The notes: a model not told the origin generated them from the letters alone. A stretch of 64,000 nt of DNA from Chloroflexota bacterium (GCA_018650845.1 JABIFF010000008.1:1-64000), one strand, 5' to 3'. Counted from the first letter of the stretch, positions 54,038-62,510 are shown. Numbers and translations: made by a program.

Positions 54038-54330
54038 TGAGAATTTTCTTTTCGAGGTCGTGGTCTTGCGTTTATGTGAGATTTGCCGACTTCGTTGTCA
54101 CTTTAGGTACATGATCGGCGGCACACCGGGCTGGGAGGGAATGTACCACCAGCCCGGGGTGAATCAAGCCGTTTATGAGAGCTCTTTTATTCTGATGAGC
54201 TCTATTAACCATCCATGCGAGTGGTCTATCTGCTTGAGCAGGGATCGCGTAAGCTTCTCCGATTGACGCTAAACTGCGCACTTCTTCAACTCTGGAATTT
54301 GAAGAATTTGATGAGGCACGGGCTGACGAC
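54038..54330. other. Gap with hairpin and ambiguous short coding signal
   Basis: 293 bases between divergent genes. CCGGGCTGG (54128-54136) pairs with CCAGCCCGG (from 54151) in a strong hairpin. A short open frame on the minus strand up to 54332 resembles a protein if one extra C in the CCCC run near 54155-54158 is ignored; an intact plus-strand frame at 54110-54266 is also possible. I cannot decide between them, so I call no gene here. Confidence 0.35.
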
Positions 54331-55161
54331 ATGAAAAAAATCGATTCACATTTGCACGTTTGGGCGCACGATCCCGATACGTATCCGTACCGGGAAGGGC
54401 AGGCGCCGCCACGTGACCGAGGTGACGCTGAATTCTTGCTTGATCTGATGGACCGAGCAGATGTCGACGGTGCGTTAATCGTTCAGCCGATTGTCCATGG
54501 CTTCGATCATGCTTATGTCGATGACACGATCGCCCAGTGGCCAGATCGATTCGTTGGCATGTGTCTTGTCGATCCTCAAGCTGCAGACCCGGTCGGCATG
54601 CTCGACGAACTGGTTGGGCGTGGATACAGGGGAGTTAGGTTCAATCCTGCGCTTTGGCGTGAGGGTGAACTCATGAACGGCGATGTTGGTCAGGCGCTGT
54701 ACAAGCGCGCTGGCGAGCTGGGAATTCCGGTTGGTTTCTTGGTTAGCCCTAACAACTACGAAGAAATCGAAACGCTAGCGGCTGTGTATCCAGATACGGA
54801 TGCGATTGTCGATCACTTTGGTCACTGTGTTCCTTCTCGGGATGGTGCTGAGGTTCCCGATTTCGAACGGCTGCTGTCTATGTCACGTTACCCAAATATG
54901 AACGTGAAACTATCTGAATTTCCTCGGGCATCGAACGAAGAGTTTCCGTATATCGACCTGTTCGACTGGACGCATCGTTTGATCGATGAGTACTCGGCAG
55001 ATCGACTTATGTGGGGAACCGATTTTCCTTTCATTGTTGAGCAGGCGGGTTACACCAAAGGCTGGGAGATCGCAGATCGAATCGAGCCAGCGATTGGACC
55101 TGGGCTTTCTGATCGAATTCTCGGCGGTACGTGCGAAAGACTGTTTGGTACCTGGGGTTAA
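54331..55161 (+). CDS. Amidohydrolase family protein (PDC lactonase/TIM-like)
   Basis: Metal-dependent hydrolase fold of 276 residues. It begins with the HxH metal motif (KIDSHLHVWA, H7 and H9), followed by RGVRFNPALW, AIVDHFGHC, and the catalytic Asp in LMWGTDFPF. The pattern is that of amidohydrolase 2 proteins such as 2-pyrone-4,6-dicarboxylate lactonase and sugar lactonases. Near sugar-type TIM barrels and sugar-acid genes it may open a lactone, but this is inference. Confidence 0.87.
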   Translation: MKKIDSHLHVWAHDPDTYPYREGQAPPRDRGDAEFLLDLMDRADVDGALIVQPIVHGFDHAYVDDTIAQWPDRFVGMCLVDPQAADPVGMLDELVGRGYRGVRFNPALWREGELMNGDVGQALYKRAGELGIPVGFLVSPNNYEEIETLAAVYPDTDAIVDHFGHCVPSRDGAEVPDFERLLSMSRYPNMNVKLSEFPRASNEEFPYIDLFDWTHRLIDEYSADRLMWGTDFPFIVEQAGYTKGWEIADRIEPAIGPGLSDRILGGTCERLFGTWG

Positions 55162-55287
55162 TCTCAGGTAGCTAGCTGCTGAATTTTGTTCAGCGCCTCT
55201 TCTCTTCAATCTGAAGTATCGATGCCCCCATGTTTCGGCTCGGGGGATTATAGTGTGCACTCCTAAAACCCTCTCAAAGGAATCCCG

Positions 55288-56286
55288 ATGACCTCGTCGC
55301 CAATCCCGTCTTCAGCTCCTGATGCAGTCAAGCGAATGACTGCTGCTGCTAACGATTTTCTGAACTCGCTTGATGATTCACAGAAACAAACTGCATCGTT
55401 CGAATTTGCTGGCGATGAACGCTATAAGTGGGCATACACGCCCATCGAACGAGAGGGCCTACGCCTTCGTGAGATGAACGATGCTCAGCGCAAGGCTGCG
55501 TTCACGATGATGGAGACTGGTTACAGCGCTCGTGGCGCGGCGACAGCGCATCGGATCATGGAACTTGAGACGATCCTTGGTGAGTGGGAAGGGATCAGCA
55601 ACAATATTTCGCAGTGGGAACGAAATACCGATCGTTACTGGTTCAGCGTGTTCGGTACGCCGGGAAGCGTTGATGAGCCGTGGGGATTCCGAGTTGGCGG
55701 TCACCACATCGGCCTAACGGCGAATATCGTTGGTGGCGAGCATGTCGCGATTCTGCCTTTGTTCTTCGGTGCCAACCCGGCGGTTATCCGCCATGGCGAA
55801 CGCGAGGGTGAGCGAACTTTGGTCGAGGAGCAGGACTGGGCACGTTCATTGCTGACTTCGATGGATTCTTCGCAGACTAAGCTGGCCATTGTCGACCCTG
55901 TGGCACCTGCTGATATTTTGACTACGAACGTTCGATCTGCCGATCCTAATATCGCCCCTAAGGGAATTGGGTTTGGTGATTTGGGCGACGACCAACGAGG
56001 TCAGCTTGTGGCGCTTGTGAAGCACTATGTGACTCGGGCTTCGGATGATCTTTCATCGAACTACTGGCGAGAAGTTGAATCGGCTGGATTCGATGATGTG
56101 ACGTTTGCTTGGGCGGGTCCTGCTGGGGTTGGCGAACCGCACTATTACGCTATTCGACATCCTCGATTCTTGATCGAGTACGACAACACGCAGAACGAAG
56201 CGAATCACATTCACTCGGTGCTTCGTGATTATGCTCACGACTTCGGTGAGGATCTGCTATCAGCACACTATCGTGCTTCGCACTAG
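55288..56286 (+). CDS. DUF3500 domain protein
   Basis: A 332-residue protein of unknown function. The family pattern is clear at the C-terminal end: DDVTFAWAGPAGVGEPHYYAIRHP, then LIEYDNTQNEANHIHSVLRDY and DFGEDLLSAHY. A central part includes RYWFSVFGTPG and GFRVGGHHIGLTANIV. The conserved His, Asp and Glu pattern could bind a metal, but no reaction is known. It has no signal peptide. It follows the amidohydrolase gene on the same strand, with a 126-base gap. Confidence 0.85.
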   Translation: MTSSPIPSSAPDAVKRMTAAANDFLNSLDDSQKQTASFEFAGDERYKWAYTPIEREGLRLREMNDAQRKAAFTMMETGYSARGAATAHRIMELETILGEWEGISNNISQWERNTDRYWFSVFGTPGSVDEPWGFRVGGHHIGLTANIVGGEHVAILPLFFGANPAVIRHGEREGERTLVEEQDWARSLLTSMDSSQTKLAIVDPVAPADILTTNVRSADPNIAPKGIGFGDLGDDQRGQLVALVKHYVTRASDDLSSNYWREVESAGFDDVTFAWAGPAGVGEPHYYAIRHPRFLIEYDNTQNEANHIHSVLRDYAHDFGEDLLSAHYRASH

Positions 56287-56321
56287 GTGAGGCTTGGCTT
56301 GATGAGAGGTAAGGATTGAAT

Positions 56322-56894
56322 ATGGCAATCAACTCAACAAATCTTGAGAACGATGAGTTTGGTTATGCGTGCTACACGATAGTCGCCCCTGCGCCCGCTC
56401 GGCTTGAACAGGAACTATTGGATATCGAGCATGCGGCCGGGCAAGAGCGCGCGAAGATTCCAGGGCATGTAACTGTCAAAGGAACTTTCTACGACATTGA
56501 AAGTCTGGATGGATTGATCGCGGTGATTCGCAATGTTGCCGGACGGCACAAATCGCTGGAGCTTGGCACTGCGGGAATGGATGTATGGGAATCGGAGCAT
56601 AGCGTGATTCTCGGCTTCACAGTGAATCCAGAGATCCAGTCCCTTCACGATGACCTGATGGCTGAAGTTGGTCCTCTTGGCAAATCTGCGTACCCCGATG
56701 ACCCGTACAAATCTCACATGAGCATCGTCAATGAAGTGAAGCCTGAGGGTGTCGAAATCGCAAAGGCTCGTATAGGTGCTATCGATTTAGGAGATCATCT
56801 GTCGTTGAGTGCAATCGACTTGATGGGGCGTGATGGAGTCGCTTGGGGCGGAGAATGGAAGCGGCTAGAGCGCTTCGAGCTTGGCGGTAATTAG
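56322..56894 (+). CDS. 2'-5' RNA ligase-like (2H phosphoesterase) protein
   Basis: 2H phosphoesterase superfamily member of 190 residues. The two HxT/S motifs are HVTVKGTF and HMSIVNEV, which are the catalytic pair that hydrolyses or forms 2',5' or cyclic phosphodiesters in RNA or nucleotides. I chose ATG 56322, with AAGGA 6 bases upstream; a TTG at 56316 abuts the ribosome-binding site. It is convergent with the znuA gene, 5 bases apart. Confidence 0.83.
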   Translation: MAINSTNLENDEFGYACYTIVAPAPARLEQELLDIEHAAGQERAKIPGHVTVKGTFYDIESLDGLIAVIRNVAGRHKSLELGTAGMDVWESEHSVILGFTVNPEIQSLHDDLMAEVGPLGKSAYPDDPYKSHMSIVNEVKPEGVEIAKARIGAIDLGDHLSLSAIDLMGRDGVAWGGEWKRLERFELGGN

Positions 56895-56899
56895 TTCGC

Positions 56900-57835
56900 C
56901 TAGCTGGCGCAGTTCATTGCGGTGCCGAGTGCTTCGGCGTTCGACTTCATGATGTCGATATAGGTCACGCCTTCGGACGCTTCGTCCTTAGTCCGCACTT
57001 CTAGCGGGTGAAGAGTTAGCAGTTCGGTTCCGGTTTCCGCAGAGACCGTCGTCGCCAATCGATCGCTAACAATCGGCTCTTGCAAGATGTGCTTGATGCC
57101 GAGTTCGCCAATACGTTCGATTACCTTTGCCAATTGCGAAGGGCCAGATTCGAACTCAGGTGAAAGCCCTGCAAGTCCTATCTGGGCAAAGCCGTATTTC
57201 TCAGCCATATGCCCGAACGCCAAATGCGAAACAACAACGCTATCGAGCTCGCAATTCGAAACACGCTTTGCTATCAGTTCGTCGAGTGCACGAAACTCGA
57301 TTGCTAGTGCGTCAGCATTGCGAGTGTATGTTTGCGATCCCTCTGGATCGACTTCGATGAGTGCCGAAAGAATTCGTTCGGCTTGTTCTGTAGCCTCAAG
57401 TGGATTCAGCCAAACATGAGCATCGAGGACTGAATCGTCGTGTGCCTGACCGCCGTGATCTTCTCCCGCCATTTCCAGATTGATTGTCTGAACTGTAACC
57501 GTGGACGCTCCGTCATCGTTGTTTGACGCCGTCGCAGCATTGAGTGCCCATGATTCGAAAGCAGGGTGGTTGTAGATGAAGAGATCGGAGTTCGAAATGG
57601 CTCGGACGTCTGATGGTGCCGGCTCAAAATCGTGGGCTTCAACGCCGGGTTTTACCAGCTGATTTACAGTCGTCCTGCTGCCACCGATTCGCTCTGTGAT
57701 GAACGTGAGCGGGTAGGTGGTTGTGATGACCGTGACCTTATCGCCTTGCTTCGAATCGAGATCACTCTTGCAAGCTGAAACAACCAATGCTGTGAGCACT
57801 AGAAGTAAGACGATAGATGTAATTCGCGTAGGCAT
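56900..57835 (-). CDS. znuA: Zinc/manganese ABC transporter substrate-binding lipoprotein
   Basis: Cluster 9 metal receptor of 311 residues. It starts with a signal peptide and lipobox (LVVSAC). Metal ligands are the His in AHDFEPAPSD and in SHLAFGHMAEKYG and the C-terminal Asp region (SEGVTYIDIMKS). A His/Asp-rich loop, AGEDHGGQAHDDSVLDAHVWLNP, lies near the first third and is typical for zinc. The znuB and znuC genes are not in the window, so this receptor is an orphan here. A palindromic site 93 bases upstream may be metal-responsive. Confidence 0.9.
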   Translation of the reverse strand: MPTRITSIVLLLVLTALVVSACKSDLDSKQGDKVTVITTTYPLTFITERIGGSRTTVNQLVKPGVEAHDFEPAPSDVRAISNSDLFIYNHPAFESWALNAATASNNDDGASTVTVQTINLEMAGEDHGGQAHDDSVLDAHVWLNPLEATEQAERILSALIEVDPEGSQTYTRNADALAIEFRALDELIAKRVSNCELDSVVVSHLAFGHMAEKYGFAQIGLAGLSPEFESGPSQLAKVIERIGELGIKHILQEPIVSDRLATTVSAETGTELLTLHPLEVRTKDEASEGVTYIDIMKSNAEALGTAMNCAS

Positions 57836-57927
57836 ATTTGTGAGACTCGGTATCAGATGAGAGCAGTTGTTCGACCGCTGGGTAGTTATACGAATACTAG
57901 GAGAACGTCAGTGTAGTCCGTCAATTG

Positions 57928-57942
57928 TGATACTGGGTATCA
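57928..57942. promoter_or_regulatory. Palindrome upstream of znuA, possible metal-regulator site
   Basis: TGATAC, three bases, GTATCA is a perfect 6-3-6 palindrome. A further GTATCA half-site occurs next to the start of znuA at about 57856. It could be a Zur or DtxR-family operator; no regulator gene is seen. Confidence 0.35.
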
Positions 57943-58003
57943 GGACAGGCTGGGTGGTGCGCTAATCCGAAGCTTCGAAACTACTATCAGGATAAGAGGC
58001 TGG

Positions 58004-58351
58004 CTAGATGACTTTCCAGCGAGGAACTGTTCCGCCCTCAGGGCCACGAGACGACTTGTAGATGACTCGTTCGTTGTCGCTCGATGAGTCTGGCAATTGC
58101 TCAACCGAATCGCCACCAGACCAGTGTCCCCATGCAGCACCGCAGTTTGTGCAAGCGTCAGATTCGTACACATGACCCGTGGTGTGACAGTTGGCGCAGA
58201 ACGTCGTGAGTCCAGCGTCGAGTGCTGCTTGGTTGGGGCCAGTGTCGGCTCCGCATGCTGGGCAGTTCGGTGCCGATGAAGGCAGGAACTTAGGCGTAAG
58301 CACTTTGGCGCAAACTTTGCAGGTGAATGTAGGTCGGGCTTCAGATGTCAT
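58004..58351 (-). CDS. Double zinc-ribbon protein of unknown function
   Basis: A 115-residue protein with four CxxC motifs: CKVC, CPAC, CANC and CTNC. They form two zinc ribbons in the first 75 residues. The rest is a polar tail (about 76-115) ending PRWKVI. The ribbons suggest nucleic-acid or protein binding. It is 30 bases from the fhs gene on the same strand, so it is probably cotranscribed with it. No function can be assigned. Confidence 0.65.
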   Translation of the reverse strand: MTSEARPTFTCKVCAKVLTPKFLPSSAPNCPACGADTGPNQAALDAGLTTFCANCHTTGHVYESDACTNCGAAWGHWSGGDSVEQLPDSSSDNERVIYKSSRGPEGGTVPRWKVI

Positions 58352-58381
58352 TCTTTTGCTTTGTCGTCTGTGTATTTCTGG

Positions 58382-60064
58382 CTAAGTGCTCAGGATGCCG
58401 GTAATTTCGCCATCGTCGTTCAGATCAATATCCCATGCATTTGGCTTGGATGGAAGACCTGGCAGAGTGATGATATCGCCTGCGAGCGTCACAATTTGGC
58501 GAGCACCGGCAAGAATACGCAGTTCCCTGATGGGAAGTGTGTGTCCGGATGGCGCACCTTTGAGTTTCGGGTCGGCCGAAATCGAAAGGTGAGTCTTAGC
58601 GATACAAACCGGGAAGTTCCAGCCGTTGGCTGCGAAACGTCGAGCGGTTGTTTTGGTCATTGGACCCCACTTCACGTCGCCAGCGAGGTAGAGAGACTTC
58701 GCCATGTTTTCGACTTTGTCGAAGTAGTCGTCATCGTCTTCGTAGAGGAGTTTGACGTCGGATGGCTGATCAGCAGCTTCGACGACTGCGTTGGCAAGAT
58801 CGATCATGCCGTCGCCACCCTCGGCGAATCCTTTTGCCTCTTCAACACCGATCGCTCCGGCTGCCATTGCAACTTCTTTGACCACGGCGATTTCTTCGGC
58901 AGAGTCAGTAGGGAAGCGGTTGATCGCAACTACTGCTGGCAGACCGTAAAGTCCGACAATCCGTAATGCGTTCTTAAGATTTTCGGCGCCCTTACGAACT
59001 GCGTCAGGATTAGCAGTTGCCATTTCTTTGAGCGGAACACCACCGTGCCATTTGAGTCCACGGATAGTCGCAACAACCACGGCGGCTGATGGCTTTGGCC
59101 CACCTTGGCGAACCTTGATGTCCATAAATTTTTCGAAACCGAGGTCGGCACCAAATCCGGCTTCAGTGATGACGTACTCACCGCAGTTCACAGCAAGCTT
59201 GTCGGCAATGATCGATGAGCAGCCGTGTGCGATATTTCCGAACGGCCCCATGTGAACGATGGTTGGCTGACCTTCGGCGGTTTGTGCCAGATTCGGCTTG
59301 ATGGCGTCTCGCAGGAGAGCCATGATCGAACCGATGCCTTTGATTTCACGAGCAGTAACGGGTGTTGTGCCGTCTTTCTTCCAACCCACAACGATGTCGC
59401 CGATACGTTCTCGTAAGTCGTCATAACCGCTAGTGAGAGCACAGATCGCCATGATTTCAGAGGCAGCGTTGATATCGTATCCGGCTTCTCTAACCGGGCC
59501 GTTTAGCTTGCCACCCGCACCGGTCATGATCGTCCGCATGGCACGATCTTCGGCATCGGTGACTCGTCGCCAAGTTATGCCCGATGCATCGAAATTGTCG
59601 ATGGCGTTTCGGTAAACAGCGTTGTCGACCATCGCTGCTAACAGGTTGTGGGCAGATTCGATTGCGTGGAAATCGCCTGTGAAATGGAGGTTGATATCGA
59701 CAGCCGGTTGGACAGTCGATTTGCCACCGCCGGTACCGCCGCCCTTGTGACCGAATACTGGCCCAAGCGCTGGCTGCCGAATGGTGAGGACAGGTTTCTT
59801 GCCGATTTTGGCGAGACCTTGGGTGAGTCCGACTGCTGTGGTCGATTTACCTTCACCAGCTGGAGTAGGAGTGATCGCTGTAACAACGATCAACTTCGCC
59901 TTTTCGGCGACATCTGGAAATGCGTCGAGAGGGATCTTGGCTTTATCGTGACCGTAGGGTTCGAGAACGGAAGGATCGAGGCCCATATCGGCCGCGAGAT
60001 CAGCAATTGGTCGCATTAGGAATTTTTCTGAACTATCGGAATCTGTTGGTTTTGGCTTGCGCAA
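58382..60064 (-). CDS. fhs: Formate-tetrahydrofolate ligase
   Basis: Makes 10-formyltetrahydrofolate from formate, THF and ATP, feeding one-carbon metabolism and purine synthesis. It is 560 residues, the standard length. The P-loop reads TPAGEGKSTTAVGL (most relatives have GKTTT), followed by the THF-binding region with FTGDFHAIESAHNLL. The start is TTG 60064; the added residues SDSSEKFLMRPI align with the usual family N-terminus, so I prefer this to ATG 60016. It may form a unit with the downstream zinc-ribbon gene. Confidence 0.95.
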   Translation of the reverse strand: MRKPKPTDSDSSEKFLMRPIADLAADMGLDPSVLEPYGHDKAKIPLDAFPDVAEKAKLIVVTAITPTPAGEGKSTTAVGLTQGLAKIGKKPVLTIRQPALGPVFGHKGGGTGGGKSTVQPAVDINLHFTGDFHAIESAHNLLAAMVDNAVYRNAIDNFDASGITWRRVTDAEDRAMRTIMTGAGGKLNGPVREAGYDINAASEIMAICALTSGYDDLRERIGDIVVGWKKDGTTPVTAREIKGIGSIMALLRDAIKPNLAQTAEGQPTIVHMGPFGNIAHGCSSIIADKLAVNCGEYVITEAGFGADLGFEKFMDIKVRQGGPKPSAAVVVATIRGLKWHGGVPLKEMATANPDAVRKGAENLKNALRIVGLYGLPAVVAINRFPTDSAEEIAVVKEVAMAAGAIGVEEAKGFAEGGDGMIDLANAVVEAADQPSDVKLLYEDDDDYFDKVENMAKSLYLAGDVKWGPMTKTTARRFAANGWNFPVCIAKTHLSISADPKLKGAPSGHTLPIRELRILAGARQIVTLAGDIITLPGLPSKPNAWDIDLNDDGEITGILST

Positions 60065-60151
60065 TTTACGCAGCGGGAAAATTCACTCAAACCAGTTAAT
60101 TCTACTAGCCAGTTTCCACTTTGGGATATCTGGCGTGAGAAGCGCGTGAAG

Positions 60152-60577
60152 CTAGTTTGAAGGCAGTGGCCAGTCGGGTGGATCGTTACTTAATAACCAC
60201 TTAGCGCGCTTCGCCCCAGCAATGAACATTACTGCAGCGACTACGGCAACGATGATGCCGCCAATGACCGTCCAAACCAGTACTGCTGAGGCGATTGCTA
60301 CCGCAGCCAGGATGATTTCAATGAGCAGTCGAATTCTGCCGGGAACGGCGACTACGACATGTTTTTTATCGCCCTTGGTCGAAAACACACCCGGAAGAGC
60401 CACAAGGATTGCCAGCGCGGGGATGGTCATTAGCCAAGTGCCTGTTAGGTCGGCCACTGACCACGGACCTGCTACCCACGCCACGATTTCTATGGCGAAT
60501 CTCGATGCTCCTGAGAGCATTGTGTCGAGAGGATTATCGAATTTAGCGGGACGTTCGGTGCCATCTGACTGCTTCAT
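60152..60577 (-). CDS. Small multi-helix membrane protein (YrdB/DUF2568-like)
   Basis: A 141-residue predicted membrane protein with about four helices (SRFAIEIVAWVAGPW, TWLMTIPALAILVALPGV, RLLIEIILAAVAIASAVLV and GIIVAVVAAVMFIAGA). The pattern resembles the YrdB/DUF2568 family. Function unknown. Its start is 68 bases downstream of another small membrane protein on the same strand. Confidence 0.65.
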   Translation of the reverse strand: MKQSDGTERPAKFDNPLDTMLSGASRFAIEIVAWVAGPWSVADLTGTWLMTIPALAILVALPGVFSTKGDKKHVVVAVPGRIRLLIEIILAAVAIASAVLVWTVIGGIIVAVVAAVMFIAGAKRAKWLLSNDPPDWPLPSN

Positions 60578-60645
60578 ACAAATGAAGCTATCAGCCTGAT
60601 GCCTTGTCGTTCAAGAACTTGAGGAGTCTTGAAATACGAACTGCA

Positions 60646-60873
60646 CTAAACGGTCTTGAATTTTCGACCGATAGTCAGAAACACGAATCCGATGCTTCCA
60701 AGTACTGTCACGATGTCCCAGTGGATGACTCGACCGATAGCCAAATTTGCTACGACGGCGACTGTCAGCACGATGGCGATTGCTAGGGCTGCGAACACCA
60801 AAGCTCCCAACCAGCTGCGATCGAGTTCACTGGTAGAAGATCTAGAAGAGGATGTTGAGGTTGTCTTAGCCAG
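60646..60873 (-). CDS. Two-helix membrane protein with apparent CTG start
   Basis: A 75-residue protein in a frame without ATG, GTG or TTG after the upstream stop codon. The first usable start is CTG 60873, with GGAG 8 bases upstream. The product has a Ser/Thr-rich N-terminus (AKTTSTSSSRSSTSELDRSW), then two hydrophobic helices (WLGALVFAALAIAIVLTVAVV and IVTVLGSIGFVFLTIG), and a basic end RKFKTV. The frame has protein-like composition throughout. It is probably coupled to the DUF2568-like gene downstream. Function unknown. Confidence 0.55.
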   Translation of the reverse strand: MAKTTSTSSSRSSTSELDRSWLGALVFAALAIAIVLTVAVVANLAIGRVIHWDIVTVLGSIGFVFLTIGRKFKTV

Positions 60874-60935
60874 TTTAGAAGCTCCGTAACCGTGCGGCTG
60901 ATCTGCTGTTTAGCAAAAGTGAATTAATAGAAGAC

Positions 60936-60978
60936 GCTGCCGAGGGATCGGAGGGACGGCTCGCATTCCCCCGGCAGC
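60936..60978 (-). terminator. Stem-loop after the second MFS gene
   Basis: GCTGCCGAGGG (60936-60946) pairs with CCCCCGGCAGC (60968-60978) with one mismatch around a 21-base loop. Read leftward it follows the MFS gene stop by 50 bases; the T tract downstream is weak, so termination strength is uncertain. Confidence 0.4.
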
Positions 60979-61027
60979 ACCTTGGTGCATTTGATGCGGG
61001 TTGTTCGCGGAAGATGCGAGTAGGGCC

Positions 61028-62320
61028 TTATCGCTTCTGTTTTGTCGGCGGAGTTGGCTTGGTTGCAAACAGAATGGTTACGGCAGCGATTACACAGAAT
61101 GCGGCGAGGGTTTGTAACGAAGTGACGTACGTGCCGGTGTTGTCGTACACACGACCCACTATGACCGGAGCTGCCATCATGCCTAAGCCCATTGGGAACG
61201 CCGACATGCCTAGAATGACGCCAAAGTGCTTTCGACCGAAGTAGTCGCCTCGCATGGCGTGAAGCATCGGAGTTCGAGCGCCAAATCCCACGCCCCAGAG
61301 AAGGGCAAACAACACGGCGGTTTGGTAGTTGCCGGCATGAGCCAAGACTACTAGCGCAGTTCCTTGCAAAAGAATAAGAACTGGCAAGATCGATCGTTTG
61401 TTGATTCGGTCGCCAACGAACCCACCGATCATCTGGAAACTGAACGATGCAAACGCCATGATCGGCAGAATTGTCGCAGCGCTAGTGTCAGAGAGATTTA
61501 CGGCATTTTCATCGGTAAGTGGGAAGTAGATATGCGCCGAAATAGCGCCAACCGATAGATTCGTAAGTGTGTGGCTGATTGAAATCGACCAGAAGGCTCG
61601 TGTTCGCAGCGCCTCTTTGCCAGTGAAGTCGTATTGAGTTAGCGGCTTCGAATCATCGGATTTATCTTTCGTAACCTGAGCCATTAGATCGCCGTATTCA
61701 GGTGCTCTTTTACCTGCGACGTAGGCGATTGGCGGTCCAGCTGCGAGAGTGATCAGGCCTATAACGAATGTTGTTTCTCGCCAGCCGTAAGTGTTTATTC
61801 CCCAAACAATTAGCGGTACGAAAACTCCTCCAAGGCTTGAACCACCGATAACGATCGCCATTGCGGTTGCGCGTTTGTGTGGCATCCATGCGTTGACGGC
61901 CGCCATTGAAGGCACGAATCCACCAATGGAAAATCCCATCGAGAGAGTGAAATACAGTACGTAATACTGAACGGGTCCTTGCAGCTGGGAATACCCGATT
62001 AATCCGAATCCGCCGATAGTGAATCCGACCAGTACCATCTTTCCGGTGCCGAACTTATCGGTTAGCCAACCTTCGAGTGGGCCAAGCAAAGCTCCGCCGA
62101 ATCGACCAAACGACGCTACTCCGGTGACGACTGCCCGCGACCATCCAAATTCGTCTTCAATAGCGCGGAATAATGTGCTCGCTGCCTGAAACGTTGGGCC
62201 CGAACTAACGATCATGTTCATGGCACCAGCAAGTGCGACCCACCAGCCGTAGAACACGCGACTAGCTTTTCCTTTTGGGCCTTTTGAGCCGCTTGGATTT
62301 TGTGAGTCGGTGGTAGTCAT
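61028..62320 (-). CDS. MFS transporter, monocarboxylate/oxalate-formate type
   Basis: Twelve-helix carrier of 430 residues, similar in layout to the MFS protein at 45287-46594. The N-terminus has FYGWWVALAGAMNMIVSSGP, and the loop between helices 2 and 3 reads GWLTDKFGTGKMVLVG. A charged cytoplasmic loop at about 205-235 splits the halves. It is divergent from an enolase-superfamily gene, so it may import the carboxylate used by that enzyme. Confidence 0.86.
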   Translation of the reverse strand: MTTTDSQNPSGSKGPKGKASRVFYGWWVALAGAMNMIVSSGPTFQAASTLFRAIEDEFGWSRAVVTGVASFGRFGGALLGPLEGWLTDKFGTGKMVLVGFTIGGFGLIGYSQLQGPVQYYVLYFTLSMGFSIGGFVPSMAAVNAWMPHKRATAMAIVIGGSSLGGVFVPLIVWGINTYGWRETTFVIGLITLAAGPPIAYVAGKRAPEYGDLMAQVTKDKSDDSKPLTQYDFTGKEALRTRAFWSISISHTLTNLSVGAISAHIYFPLTDENAVNLSDTSAATILPIMAFASFSFQMIGGFVGDRINKRSILPVLILLQGTALVVLAHAGNYQTAVLFALLWGVGFGARTPMLHAMRGDYFGRKHFGVILGMSAFPMGLGMMAAPVIVGRVYDNTGTYVTSLQTLAAFCVIAAVTILFATKPTPPTKQKR

Positions 62321-62423
62321 TTAGGGGATTTGGACGTACTTAGGCGTTAGGTGCGATAGATCGAGACATGAGACTACGACCATTCTGGTCGGCGTGCATC
62401 GGTAAACGGCTTCAGTCATCATG

Positions 62424-62433
62424 CAAATTGCGA
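62424..62433. promoter_or_regulatory. ATTGCGA motif upstream of enolase-superfamily gene 3
   Basis: CAAATTGCGA, with GCAA and TTGC facing each other, lies in the divergent promoter region between the MFS and enolase-superfamily genes. It resembles the palindromes at 28706 and 35196; the match is partial. Confidence 0.25.
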
Positions 62434-62510
62434 TTCCTGATATACCCAATTCGTGGCAACGGGCGTAATCTGTCGGCTCGATCTAGATATGAACCAATGG
62501 CGGGAACTGA

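Noticed and set aside
60065-60151. Possible tetrahydrofolate riboswitch upstream of fhs
   Set aside because: The 87-base leader shows no conserved riboswitch pairing that I can identify.
60656-60889. Plus-strand 77-residue open frame
   Set aside because: It is antisense to a frame that encodes a plausible two-helix membrane protein with a good ribosome-binding site.
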